A DNA stretch of 7,544 nt from Desulfobacteraceae bacterium (lineage in GTDB: Bacteria > Desulfobacterota > Desulfobacteria > Desulfobacterales > SG8-13): positions 1 through 7,544 of the forward strand of contig JARFQH010000309.1 of assembly GCA_029287875.1 (NCBI GenBank), written 5' to 3'. Shown piece by piece: positions 1 to 5,745 of the stretch. Positions within the stretch are counted from its first letter, which is position 1. Each line of letters opens with the position of its first letter. The position numbers were made by a program, and so were the translations under genes. The notes under the pieces are model-generated. The model was not told the DNA's origin and ran no database searches. It saw only the letters and a list, made by a program, of their open reading frames with translations.

Positions 1-384
1 GGGACCGAGACAATCCTGGTGGTCGACGACGAGGAGTATATCCTCAAAGCCTGCCGGGCCATGCTCACCGACCTGGGCTACGCGGTCCTGACGGCACGCA
101 GCGGCAAAGAGGCGACGGCTATCTTTCGCGAACTCGACGCGCAGATCGACCTCGTGATCCTCGACATGATCATGCCCGAGATGGACGGTCGTGAGACCTT
201 CGAGCGGTTGAAACAGATTGATCCAGCTATCAATGTCTTGATCTCGAGCGGTTACAGCATCGAGGAGATCGCTTCCGACATGCTCGCCTTGGGATGTGAT
301 GACTTCATTCAAAAGCCGTTCGACATGTATCAGGCATCAAAAATGATCAGAAACGTGCTGGATGGCAATTCAACCGCCGTATAG
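1..384 (+). CDS. Receiver (REC) domain, C-terminal end of a partial protein, probably a hybrid sensor histidine kinase
   Basis: The frame is open from base 1 and ends with TAG at 382-384, so only the last 127 residues are visible. They form one complete CheY-like receiver domain. The acidic pair is in the motif ILVVDDEE (visible residues 5-12), the phosphoacceptor Asp is at visible residue 55 in VILDMIMPEMDG, the switch Ser is at 82 in ISSGY, and the conserved Lys is at 105 in QKPF. The opening GTETILVVDDE is typical of a receiver domain joined by a linker to the ATPase domain of a hybrid histidine kinase, and the two full-length kinases in this window end the same way. A kinase upstream is therefore the best guess, but a stand-alone regulator cannot be excluded. 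The GTG at 19 lies inside the first beta strand and is not a credible start. The domain would accept phosphate from a His kinase in the cytoplasm. Confidence 0.85.
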   Translation, partial: GTETILVVDDEEYILKACRAMLTDLGYAVLTARSGKEATAIFRELDAQIDLVILDMIMPEMDGRETFERLKQIDPAINVLISSGYSIEEIASDMLALGCDDFIQKPFDMYQASKMIRNVLDGNSTAV

Positions 385-441
385 AACATTTTTGTTTTTT
401 TATATCTATTTTTCTACATTTTCGTAAGCCACACCAGGGGA
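385..441. other. AT-rich convergent intergenic gap
   Basis: This short gap lies between two convergent genes. It has several T runs on the plus strand (for example at 391-395 and 397-403), which could help end transcription of the left-hand receiver gene. I see no convincing GC-rich hairpin just before the T runs, so I do not call a factor-independent terminator. Confidence 0.4.
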
Positions 442-1128
442 TCACCGCCGGCTTTTGCCACCGGCGAAACCCGGTTGCCTTCCGAGCGCATGTCGTTGTC
501 GACCGGATCCGGTGTGATACGCTCCTTTCCGGGAGGACCGATAGCCCGGCCGGTGACTAAAGGAGTCGTGACCAGACCGAGACGGTTGCCTCCCGTACGC
601 GTGAGTTTTAAACCTGTTGGGACGAACAAACCGTTTTTTGAAACCCGGTTTTCCTAATCCGTGCCGAGGGCGAAATTTGTGATTTCCCTTGTATCCGTAC
701 GGGAAGTATCCATACGGATACGGCCAATACACATAGCCGCTCCTGTATCTAACCGTCGCGGCTGCTCCTTCCGTTACGGAGGCATCATCATCGGCTTCAA
801 TTGGGGGTGCTTCGGGCAGCGCCGCAAGCCGATCTTTCAGCTCGCCTACCTGCTCACGAAGGGCTTCGATCTCCTCAGCAGCCGACTGCAGTTGCTCGGA
901 TTCCAATGCCCTGTCCTCGTCGTCGGCCCGGTCGGTTTCGGCCTCGTTAAACACCGTGTCTTCGTCCGCCTCCGGTGTTTCCATGAAGACCTCGGCTTTC
1001 TCGGGCGGCGAATAGTTCGTGAAATTTTTCACCCCGTTCTCATCCGTCCAGAAATAAATGTCGGCCGACGCGATCGGGACCGTGACACCGGCTATGGCGA
1101 GCATTCCTATCAGTAGAATGGACCGCAT
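442..1128 (-). CDS. Secreted DUF4124-domain protein with coiled coil, Tyr-rich patch and basic tail
   Basis: The protein has 228 residues. Residues 1-22 form a signal peptide: Arg at position 2, a hydrophobic core, and a likely signal peptidase I site after ASA at 20-22. It is therefore exported. Residues 23-50 match the DUF4124 module (IYFWTDENGVKNF, then a Pro-Pro), a small domain common near the N terminus of proteobacterial envelope proteins; its function is not established. Residues 49-77 are strongly acidic, and 75-105 look like a short coiled coil (EEIEALREQVGELKDRL). Residues 128-146 hold eight Tyr in nineteen positions, and 147-228 are rich in Arg, Lys, Gly, His and Ser, so the chain is strongly charge-polarised. 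The ATG is supported by a GAGGGG ribosome site 5 bases upstream. The gene lies 29 bp after the 124-residue gene on the same strand, so the two are probably co-transcribed. The family call is firm; the role is unknown. Confidence 0.85.
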   Translation of the reverse strand: MRSILLIGMLAIAGVTVPIASADIYFWTDENGVKNFTNYSPPEKAEVFMETPEADEDTVFNEAETDRADDEDRALESEQLQSAAEEIEALREQVGELKDRLAALPEAPPIEADDDASVTEGAAATVRYRSGYVYWPYPYGYFPYGYKGNHKFRPRHGLGKPGFKKRFVRPNRFKTHAYGRQPSRSGHDSFSHRPGYRSSRKGAYHTGSGRQRHALGRQPGFAGGKSRR

Positions 1129-1133
1129 CTTTA

Positions 1134-1139
1134 CCCCTC
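1134..1139 (-). promoter_or_regulatory. Ribosome binding site of the DUF4124 gene
   Basis: GAGGGG on the minus strand sits 5 bases before the ATG at 1128-1126. It is the clearest Shine-Dalgarno sequence in the window and fixes this start codon. Confidence 0.8.
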
Positions 1140-1157
1140 AAATGTGATGGAAACCGG

Positions 1158-1532
1158 TTATCCGCCGAGATAATGCCCCATCCTCTCCCGCCACAACTTT
1201 TCATTGACAACGTTCACGTCGCCGCAGTCGTCACGGGTGGCCAGGATCATACCAAAGTCTTGCGCCGCCATGTTGCCGCAGGCATCACCCGACCACTCCT
1301 TGAAGTCCGGGCTGACGCCAATAAAGGCCTGCAACCGCTCCGCATCCACCGGAACGCGGCACCCGATATCCGGAATCACGATGGTGTCACCCTGCTCTTT
1401 TTTGTTGTGAACGAAATAGGCAATCACGAAAATCTCCTTCCAATAGACCTTTCTCAAGAGCGATGCCGTCACGAAACCAACAACCGTTTCATCGAGATTA
1501 AAAATAGGAATTTTCCTTTTTGATTTCGGCAA
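1158..1532 (-). CDS. Hypothetical protein, 124 residues, possible UUG start
   Basis: I do not recognise this family. The frame encodes 124 residues with a basic N terminus (PKSKRK), a mixed alpha/beta-like body with a hydrophobic stretch at about 33-41 (EIFVIAYFV, too short for a membrane segment), and three Cys at 58, 85 and 103 in the motifs IGCRV, DACGN and DDCGD. No signal peptide is seen, so it is probably cytoplasmic. The frame opens after a stop at 1577-1575. It holds no upstream ATG or GTG, so the first usable start is TTG at 1532-1530, with a G-rich Shine-Dalgarno-like stretch almost touching it. That start lies inside a strong predicted hairpin, so either translation is controlled or the true start is downstream. 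A good promoter lies upstream and the DUF4124 gene follows after 29 bp. The downstream operon partner, the promoter and protein-like composition support a real gene; the opposite-strand frame here is a shadow. Confidence 0.6.
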   Translation of the reverse strand: MPKSKRKIPIFNLDETVVGFVTASLLRKVYWKEIFVIAYFVHNKKEQGDTIVIPDIGCRVPVDAERLQAFIGVSPDFKEWSGDACGNMAAQDFGMILATRDDCGDVNVVNEKLWRERMGHYLGG

Positions 1533-1561
1533 ACCCCACCAAAGCCTGGGGGCCGCCGAAA
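1524..1561 (-). promoter_or_regulatory. Start-codon hairpin in the leader of the 124-residue gene
   Basis: In the minus-strand RNA, 1561-1555 (UUUCGGC) pairs perfectly with 1530-1524 (GCCGAAA), and 1551-1547 (CCCCA) pairs perfectly with 1538-1534 (UGGGG) around an 8-base loop. Between the two helices, two G-U pairs and one C-U mismatch are possible, giving about 14 pairs with one mismatch. The 3' arm contains the G-rich Shine-Dalgarno-like stretch and the UUG start at 1532-1530. No U run follows, so it is not an ordinary terminator. It may restrict translation; this is inferred from base pairing only. Confidence 0.5.
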
Positions 1562-1589
1562 TAAAATTATTGATTCAACCCACTTTATT

Positions 1590-1618
1590 CTAATAAGAAT
1601 GACGATGCAGAATGTCAA
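1590..1618 (-). promoter_or_regulatory. Sigma-70-type promoter for the minus-strand 124-residue/DUF4124 operon
   Basis: On the minus strand there is a perfect -35 box TTGACA (1618-1613), a 17 bp spacer and a -10 box TATTAG (1595-1590, four of six). Transcription would start near 1583, giving a leader of about 50 bases that holds the start-codon hairpin. The -10 box is covered by a small dyad, ATTCT-AATA-AGAAT at 1587-1600, which could be an operator, though AT-rich dyads of this size also arise by chance. Confidence 0.6.
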
Positions 1619-1746
1619 AATTTGGGAAATCGTTTACCGATAAAGGCCGATTGTCAGGATCAGGTCAATCTCAGTCACTCTTTCTGAATCAATTTGCAAA
1701 GGTCTATGCCCATTAAATTCGTTGCTTTTTACGGAACCTATAACCA

Positions 1747-2037
1747 ATGAAACACATTCTATATCGGCCCCGGCAAAAAGTCACCCTGCCGTTTTGGCGA
1801 AACAAATCGTTGGAAGAAATGACTGCCGAACAATGGGAGTCCCTGCGCGACGGTTGCGGGATCTGCTGCCTGGAAAAACTGGAGGATTCCATCTGGAAGG
1901 AAGGGTTGGAATGCAAAGCGAAGGGCCACGAGAAATCAACGGGCAGGCACAGGCGACGAATCGAGAATGGCCCTCAGAGGGGCGGTCGGCGGTTCAGTAC
2001 GTCCCGCACTTTACGGAGCAGGGCATTCAGCGGATAG
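1747..2037 (+). pseudogene. Truncated remnant of a YcgN/UPF0260 family cysteine-cluster protein
   Basis: Residues 14-47 of this 96-residue frame match the N terminus of the YcgN/UPF0260 family: LPFWRNKSLEEMTAEQWESL, then DGCGICCLEKLED. Family members are usually about 150 residues and continue with further Cys-rich blocks that bind metal or an Fe-S cluster. Here the similarity stops after Asp47 (codon 1885-1887) and the remaining 49 residues are basic and unlike the family. I looked for the continuation in the other plus-strand frames just downstream and did not see it, so a deletion or rearrangement is more likely than a single frameshift. The expected first Cys of the CDGCGxCC motif is Arg34 (CGC, one base from TGC). 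The frame's last 64 bases overlap the 3' end of the opposite kinase gene. No Shine-Dalgarno or convincing promoter precedes the ATG. I call it a decayed gene; a short expressed peptide is possible but unsupported. Confidence 0.75.
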
Positions 2038-3740
2038 GGTTTACCGATGAACTCGCAACCCGCAGCAGCGATCGTCTCGCACAGGTCGCCGTCAGGCGGA
2101 TATCCGCTGGTAAGGATAAGCTTGATGCCCGGTTTCAGCCGCACCATTTCGGTCAGGCACTTCTCCCCGCCCATCCCGGGCATATTCAGGTCGAGGACGA
2201 CCAAGTCGATGCACTCACCATGCGCCCGGTAGGCTGCCAGGGCCGCTTCGCCGCTTTCGGCGGTCAGCGCGTGATAACCGTATAGCTCCAGAACTTGTTG
2301 GCCCAGGGTCACAAGGGCGGGGTCGTCGTCGACAATCAGCACGGTTTCGTCACCGCCGAGCAGATCCCCTTTTTCGTCTGTTCGCTGCGCGCCGGCCGAC
2401 GTTCCGGCAGCCCGGACCGGGAAATACATGCTAAACTCCGTCCCGCGTCCCTCATCGCTGGCGCACTCGATGCTGCCGCCGTGGTTCTTAACGATACCGT
2501 ACACCATGGAAAGACCCAAGCCGGAACCTTCCCCGACACCTCTGGTGGAATAAAAAGGCTCGAAGATATGCTGCCGGATTTTATCATCCATTCCGGAACC
2601 CGTGTCGGTCACCGACAGATGTACGTATTCGCCGGTCGGCAGATCCGGGTGGGCTGCACAGCCTGCAAGGTCAACAAAGACGTTGCGGGTGGCGAACGTC
2701 AACTGCCCCCCGTCGGGCATGGCCTGCCGCGCGTTGAGTGCCAGGTTCATGAGCACCTGTTCGATCTGAACATCGTCGGCGGCAATCTCCGATAGATTTT
2801 CGGCCAGTGCAAGCCGGATATGGATCATCTTGGGCAGGGTGCGGTCCAGAATCTTTTTGACCAGTCGGATCAGGATGTTGAGGTTGGTCGGCTGCAGCCG
2901 GCTTTTGACCCTGCGGCTAAAGGCCAAGAGCTGGTGGGTCAGCGAACCGGCCCGGCCGGAGGCCCTTTCGATGGCGTTGAGCATATCCACATCCGGATGA
3001 TCGGCCGGCTTATTCATCAGAAGCAGCTGGGTGTATCCCGAAATGGCCTGCAGGAGGTTGTTGAAATCATGGGCCACACCACCGGCGAGGATTCCGATCG
3101 CCTCCATCTTCTGGGCTTGCTGAAGTTGAGCATTCAACCGTCGCCCGGCTTCTTCCATCTTTTTACGGTCGCTGATGTCGGTGAAGTGTTCGATGCGGCC
3201 GCCGGCAAACACGCCGGTCTGAATCGCCTGGCTGCGATGCTCGAGCCAACGCTCGCGGCGCGGCCCGCCGGGCAGCACATGGCACTCGAAGGGCTCCGCA
3301 AGGCTGCCTTCGGCGAGGGTTGCCGTGAGTCTATGTGCCAATTGCCGAGAATCCTCGACGATACCCCTGTAATGCCGCTCGATGACCTTACGGTAATTTT
3401 TTCCGATCAGAGAATCCTTTGCCAATCCAAAATAACGCTCAAGGGCCCGGTTAACCCAAACGACTTTCGCGTCGACATCCAGAATGATTAAACCGACGGT
3501 CGATCCGTCCAGGACCTCACCGATCACGGCGCCGTAATTCGGAACCGTGGCCGTCGGCTCCGACCCTTTATCCCGAGGCCCGGAAAGGCCGGGTGCGTTT
3601 ATTCGGGCGCTTTTCTTCGGCCTGACGTCGATAGCCGAATCCTTACCGTTGCCGTCCGCCGCAAACGACGGTTTAGAAACACGTCGATCGGGTAACGGGT
3701 TACACAGAAGCTCACGCACAGACAACGGTTTGCGGGTCAT
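1974..3740 (-). CDS. Hybrid sensor histidine kinase, PAS-HisKA-HATPase-REC
   Basis: With the ATG at 3740-3738 the protein has 588 residues. Order: a low-complexity basic N-terminal region (1-70), a PAS domain (about 72-190) that would sense a cytosolic signal, and a HisKA dimerisation helix with autophosphorylated His224 in GVAHDFNN. The ATPase domain follows, with N-box Asn332/Asn336 (NLALNARQA), G1 box DTGSGM near 379 and G2 box GEGSGLGLS near 404. A C-terminal receiver (467-585) has the acidic cluster at 471-473, phosphoacceptor Asp517 in VVLDLNMPG, Thr544 and Lys567. All catalytic residues are present and no membrane segment is seen, so it is a soluble, apparently intact kinase. The frame could extend to a TTG at 3812, but that codon lies within the sigma-54 promoter, upstream of the predicted transcription start, which favours the ATG. 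It has no obvious Shine-Dalgarno. The 3' end overlaps the YcgN remnant. Its partner regulator is not known; the NtrC-type protein encoded at 5746-7149 is a candidate. Confidence 0.93.
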   Translation of the reverse strand: MTRKPLSVRELLCNPLPDRRVSKPSFAADGNGKDSAIDVRPKKSARINAPGLSGPRDKGSEPTATVPNYGAVIGEVLDGSTVGLIILDVDAKVVWVNRALERYFGLAKDSLIGKNYRKVIERHYRGIVEDSRQLAHRLTATLAEGSLAEPFECHVLPGGPRRERWLEHRSQAIQTGVFAGGRIEHFTDISDRKKMEEAGRRLNAQLQQAQKMEAIGILAGGVAHDFNNLLQAISGYTQLLLMNKPADHPDVDMLNAIERASGRAGSLTHQLLAFSRRVKSRLQPTNLNILIRLVKKILDRTLPKMIHIRLALAENLSEIAADDVQIEQVLMNLALNARQAMPDGGQLTFATRNVFVDLAGCAAHPDLPTGEYVHLSVTDTGSGMDDKIRQHIFEPFYSTRGVGEGSGLGLSMVYGIVKNHGGSIECASDEGRGTEFSMYFPVRAAGTSAGAQRTDEKGDLLGGDETVLIVDDDPALVTLGQQVLELYGYHALTAESGEAALAAYRAHGECIDLVVLDLNMPGMGGEKCLTEMVRLKPGIKLILTSGYPPDGDLCETIAAAGCEFIGKPYPLNALLRKVRDVLNRRPPL

Positions 3741-3807
3741 TTGAGGTCCAGAAAAGTCGGTCAAAAACAGGTACGTTGAACGGTTGAAGACGGACGGGTA
3801 TTTTGGA

Positions 3808-3823
3808 AGCAATTTAGGTGCCA
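3808..3823 (-). promoter_or_regulatory. Sigma-54 (RpoN) promoter for the minus-strand hybrid kinase
   Basis: The minus strand reads TGGCACCTAAATTGCT. This matches the RpoN consensus TGGCACG-N4-TTGCW at every defined position except the weakly conserved G after CAC. The invariant GG (3822-3821) and GC (3810-3809) are separated by exactly 10 bases. A C precedes the TGGCAC, as the consensus favours. Transcription would start near 3797, leaving about 57 bases before the ATG at 3740. Such promoters are silent without an NtrC-type activator, and one is encoded about 2 kb away. The match is direct; the activator link is inferred. Confidence 0.8.
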
Positions 3824-3907
3824 GACTAGTATTTTTTTAATTTACGCAATTTCAATACGTTATCTACTATAAGAGCCGCAAATCGTCCACGGAAACCATT
3901 AAAAGTG

Positions 3908-3919
3908 TCAAATTTTTGA
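3908..3919. promoter_or_regulatory. Small dyad, possible activator site
   Basis: TCAAA-TT-TTTGA is a perfect 5 bp inverted repeat centred about 117 bp upstream of the predicted sigma-54 transcription start, within the usual range for enhancer-like activator sites. It is AT-rich and short, and I see no second copy, so the call is weak. Confidence 0.2.
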
Positions 3920-3953
3920 ATTACAGACCGGATGGCAATCGCACCTGCACCTG

Positions 3954-3982
3954 TTGTTCGGCATTTCGTTTTAGGATATACT
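3954..3982 (+). promoter_or_regulatory. Sigma-70-like promoter for the plus-strand kinase operon
   Basis: The -10 box TATACT (3977-3982, five of six) lies 17 bp after TTGTTC (3954-3959), which keeps the TTG of the -35 consensus. Transcription would begin near 3989, giving a leader of about 80 bases before the ATG at 4071. Confidence 0.5.
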
Positions 3983-4034
3983 ATGCGCATGATTTAATTG
4001 TCACTCACAGGCCGTTCGACCAACCGACAACCGA

Positions 4035-4055
4035 GAAAGGGACCGGCACCCTTTT
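4035..4055 (+). promoter_or_regulatory. Leader hairpin upstream of the plus-strand kinase
   Basis: AAAGGG (4036-4041) pairs perfectly with CCCTTT (4049-4054) around the 7-base loop ACCGGCA, and a G-U pair (4035 with 4055) can extend it. The only purine-rich, Shine-Dalgarno-like stretch of the leader (AAAGGGA) lies in the 5' arm. It ends one base before ATG 4057, so it could affect translation. No long U run follows, so a terminator is unlikely. Confidence 0.3.
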
Positions 4056-4056
4056 C

Positions 4057-4074
4057 ATGCGCTTGATCCGATGA
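4057..4074 (+). other. Five-codon leader reading frame overlapping the kinase start
   Basis: ATG at 4057 begins MRLIR and stops at TGA 4072-4074, overlapping the kinase ATG (4071-4073) in an ATGA arrangement. The kinase start has no visible Shine-Dalgarno of its own, so translational coupling to this short frame is possible. A frame this short can occur by chance. Confidence 0.2.
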
Positions 4075-5690
4075 TGATAAAAACCAGTGATGAGACAGAG
4101 GACCTGAAGAAACTTCTGAAGCAGGAAAAGTGCAAATCCAGGCAATTGAAAAAGGCTCTTCGGGAGAGTGAAGAAAAATACCGAGAGATTTTCGAGATCA
4201 TCACGGACATTCATTTTTCGGCAAGCCCGGAAGGCAAGATCATCGACATCAGCCCCTCGGTCGTGAATAGCTTTCCATACCGGCGCGAGGATCTGATCGG
4301 AAAATCGTTGCCGGATTTCTTCCTGAAGTCGTCCGAGCGCTCGGCCTTTCTGTCGCAGCTGGGAGACGATTCGCGCATTGCCGATTTCGAGTTCCAGTCC
4401 GAAGGATCTGACCGGCGGATCCGCCATTACAGGATCAGTGCCTCCCACAAGCCGCGCCGCGGCCGACAGAAGATTCGCGTCACCGGCCTCATCCGCGATG
4501 TCACCGCGCAAAAGGAATCCGAAGCAGAACTCGAAAAAAGCCGCGCGCAACTCAACCAGGCACAAAAAATGGAGGCGCTCGGCACGCTGGTCGCCGGCGT
4601 CGCCCACGAGATCAACAACCCGATCAACCTGATTATCTACAACACACCGCTGCTCCAGAAGGTGTGGAGCGATCTGCTGCCGGTCCTGAAAGCGCATGTG
4701 GACGAAACTCCGCATCGAAAATACGGCGGGCTGACCGCCGATTTTCTGGAACAGAACCTGCTGCAACTCATCGGCGACATCGATATGGCCGCCGGCCGGG
4801 TTGCCAAGATTGTCACCGACCTCAAGAATTTCGCCCGCCTGTCGGGCGCAGCCGAGAAGCAGCCGGTCTCGGTCAACGAAGCCGTCTCCAACGCCATGCG
4901 GCTGGTCCACACCACCGTGCGCAACGCCGGCGTCACGATCGAGACACAGCTGACCGAGGACTTGCCGCTGATCAGCGGCAATCTCCAAAACATCGAGCAG
5001 ATCGTCGTCAATATTTTGATCAATGCCGTCCAGGCCATCGACCACTCGCAAGGGAGGATCCGGATCGAAACCGGCATCCGGCCGGCGGACGGCCGGCTGC
5101 ACCTTTCGATCGCCGACAACGGCAAAGGGGTCGACCCCGTTTTGATTGAACGTTTGTTCGATCCCTTCGTTACCGACAAACAGACTCGAGGCGGAACCGG
5201 ACTCGGCCTTTCGGTCTCCTACAACCTGGTCAAATCTCACGGCGGCGACATCAACTTTGAAAGCAACCCGGGGAAAGGCACGATTTTTCACATCGACTTT
5301 CCGACGCTGGTCACGGGCAAGCCGGCCAAAATCCTGATCGTAGACGACGACCCGGTGATAAGGCGCATGCTGAGCCGGGCCTTGACCAGCCGGTGCGCCT
5401 ATCTGGTCGACGAGGCGGCCAACGGCATCGAAGCCTGCCTCAAACTCGGGGCCTGCCGTCCGGACCTTCTGGTTCTGGACATTTTCATGCCCGACATGGA
5501 CGGGGTGGAAGTCTGCCGCGCCTTGAAGAAGAACCCCGCACTGGCCGAGGTAAACGTGATCGTCACCACCGGACATCCTCAGCACCCGAAGCTGGCCGAA
5601 GTCAACCGGCTGGGCTTCAAAAACATCCGCTCCAAGCCTTACAATGTGTCCGAACTTATTGAATTTATCGACAATATCTTGACTGCCTGA
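4071..5690 (+). CDS. Hybrid sensor histidine kinase, PAS-HisKA-HATPase-REC
   Basis: The protein has 539 residues and no membrane segment or signal peptide. An N-terminal charged coiled coil (5-40) leads into a PAS domain (about 32-148, beginning ESEEKYREIFEII and ending in GLIRDVTAQKE). HisKA follows with autophosphorylated His179 in GVAHEINNP. The ATPase domain has N-box Asn314/Asn318, G1 box ADNGKGV (348-354) and G2 box GGTGLGLS (374-381). The C-terminal receiver (about 419-537) has an acidic cluster at 425-427, phosphoacceptor Asp470 in LVLDIFMPDMDG, Thr at 499-500 and Lys522. All catalytic residues are present. A segment of about 30 residues between the HisKA helix and the next helix (roughly 195-225) is longer than in the minus-strand kinase. 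The gene starts an operon-like run: the sigma-54 activator begins 55 bp downstream, so this kinase is its likely phosphate donor. An ATG directly follows at 4074, so the start may be one codon later. The signal sensed is unknown. Confidence 0.95.
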   Translation: MMIKTSDETEDLKKLLKQEKCKSRQLKKALRESEEKYREIFEIITDIHFSASPEGKIIDISPSVVNSFPYRREDLIGKSLPDFFLKSSERSAFLSQLGDDSRIADFEFQSEGSDRRIRHYRISASHKPRRGRQKIRVTGLIRDVTAQKESEAELEKSRAQLNQAQKMEALGTLVAGVAHEINNPINLIIYNTPLLQKVWSDLLPVLKAHVDETPHRKYGGLTADFLEQNLLQLIGDIDMAAGRVAKIVTDLKNFARLSGAAEKQPVSVNEAVSNAMRLVHTTVRNAGVTIETQLTEDLPLISGNLQNIEQIVVNILINAVQAIDHSQGRIRIETGIRPADGRLHLSIADNGKGVDPVLIERLFDPFVTDKQTRGGTGLGLSVSYNLVKSHGGDINFESNPGKGTIFHIDFPTLVTGKPAKILIVDDDPVIRRMLSRALTSRCAYLVDEAANGIEACLKLGACRPDLLVLDIFMPDMDGVEVCRALKKNPALAEVNVIVTTGHPQHPKLAEVNRLGFKNIRSKPYNVSELIEFIDNILTA

Positions 5691-5745
5691 CCAAATTCTT
5701 TTAAAATTAGGTAGTCGTTGACAAAATCTTAACCGAAATGTCTCA

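Larger units (their letters stand above)
3741..4070. other. Shared divergent intergenic region between two kinase genes
   Basis: This 330-base AT-rich gap separates the divergent kinase genes. I see no gene in it. It holds the sigma-54 promoter for the minus-strand kinase (3808-3823), a sigma-70-like promoter for the plus-strand operon (3954-3982), a short TCAAA-TT-TTTGA dyad (3908-3919), and a hairpin plus a five-codon reading frame just before the plus-strand kinase. Confidence 0.7.

Noticed and set aside
446..466. CGCCGG-N9-CCGGCG inverted repeat at the end of the DUF4124 gene as a terminator
   Set aside because: It lies within the coding sequence and no U run follows it on the minus strand.
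661..1116. Plus-strand frame opposite the DUF4124 gene
   Set aside because: The opposite strand has a signal peptide, a known domain and a strong ribosome site; this frame has none.
1173..1523. Plus-strand frame opposite the 124-residue gene
   Set aside because: It lacks a recognisable domain and a ribosome site, while the minus strand has a promoter and an operon partner.
2820..3491. Plus-strand frame of 223 codons inside the minus-strand kinase
   Set aside because: It is antisense to the catalytic HisKA/PAS region and has no recognisable motif.
3828..3855. Minus-strand TTGAAA-16-AATACT as a sigma-70 promoter for the first kinase
   Set aside because: The boxes are only moderate in an AT-rich stretch and partly compete with the far better sigma-54 promoter next to it; a second promoter is possible but not supported.
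3933..3949. Sigma-54-like TGGCA...TGCA on the plus strand before the second kinase
   Set aside because: The distance between GG and GC is 11 bases instead of 10, which normally abolishes sigma-54 promoter function.
4583..4597. CGGCACG...TCGC inside the plus-strand kinase as a sigma-54 site
   Set aside because: It has two mismatches in key positions and lies in the conserved HisKA coding region.
5718..5723. Perfect TTGACA before the activator gene
   Set aside because: The -10 position 17 bp later reads TCTCAA and coincides with the start codon, leaving no workable promoter.
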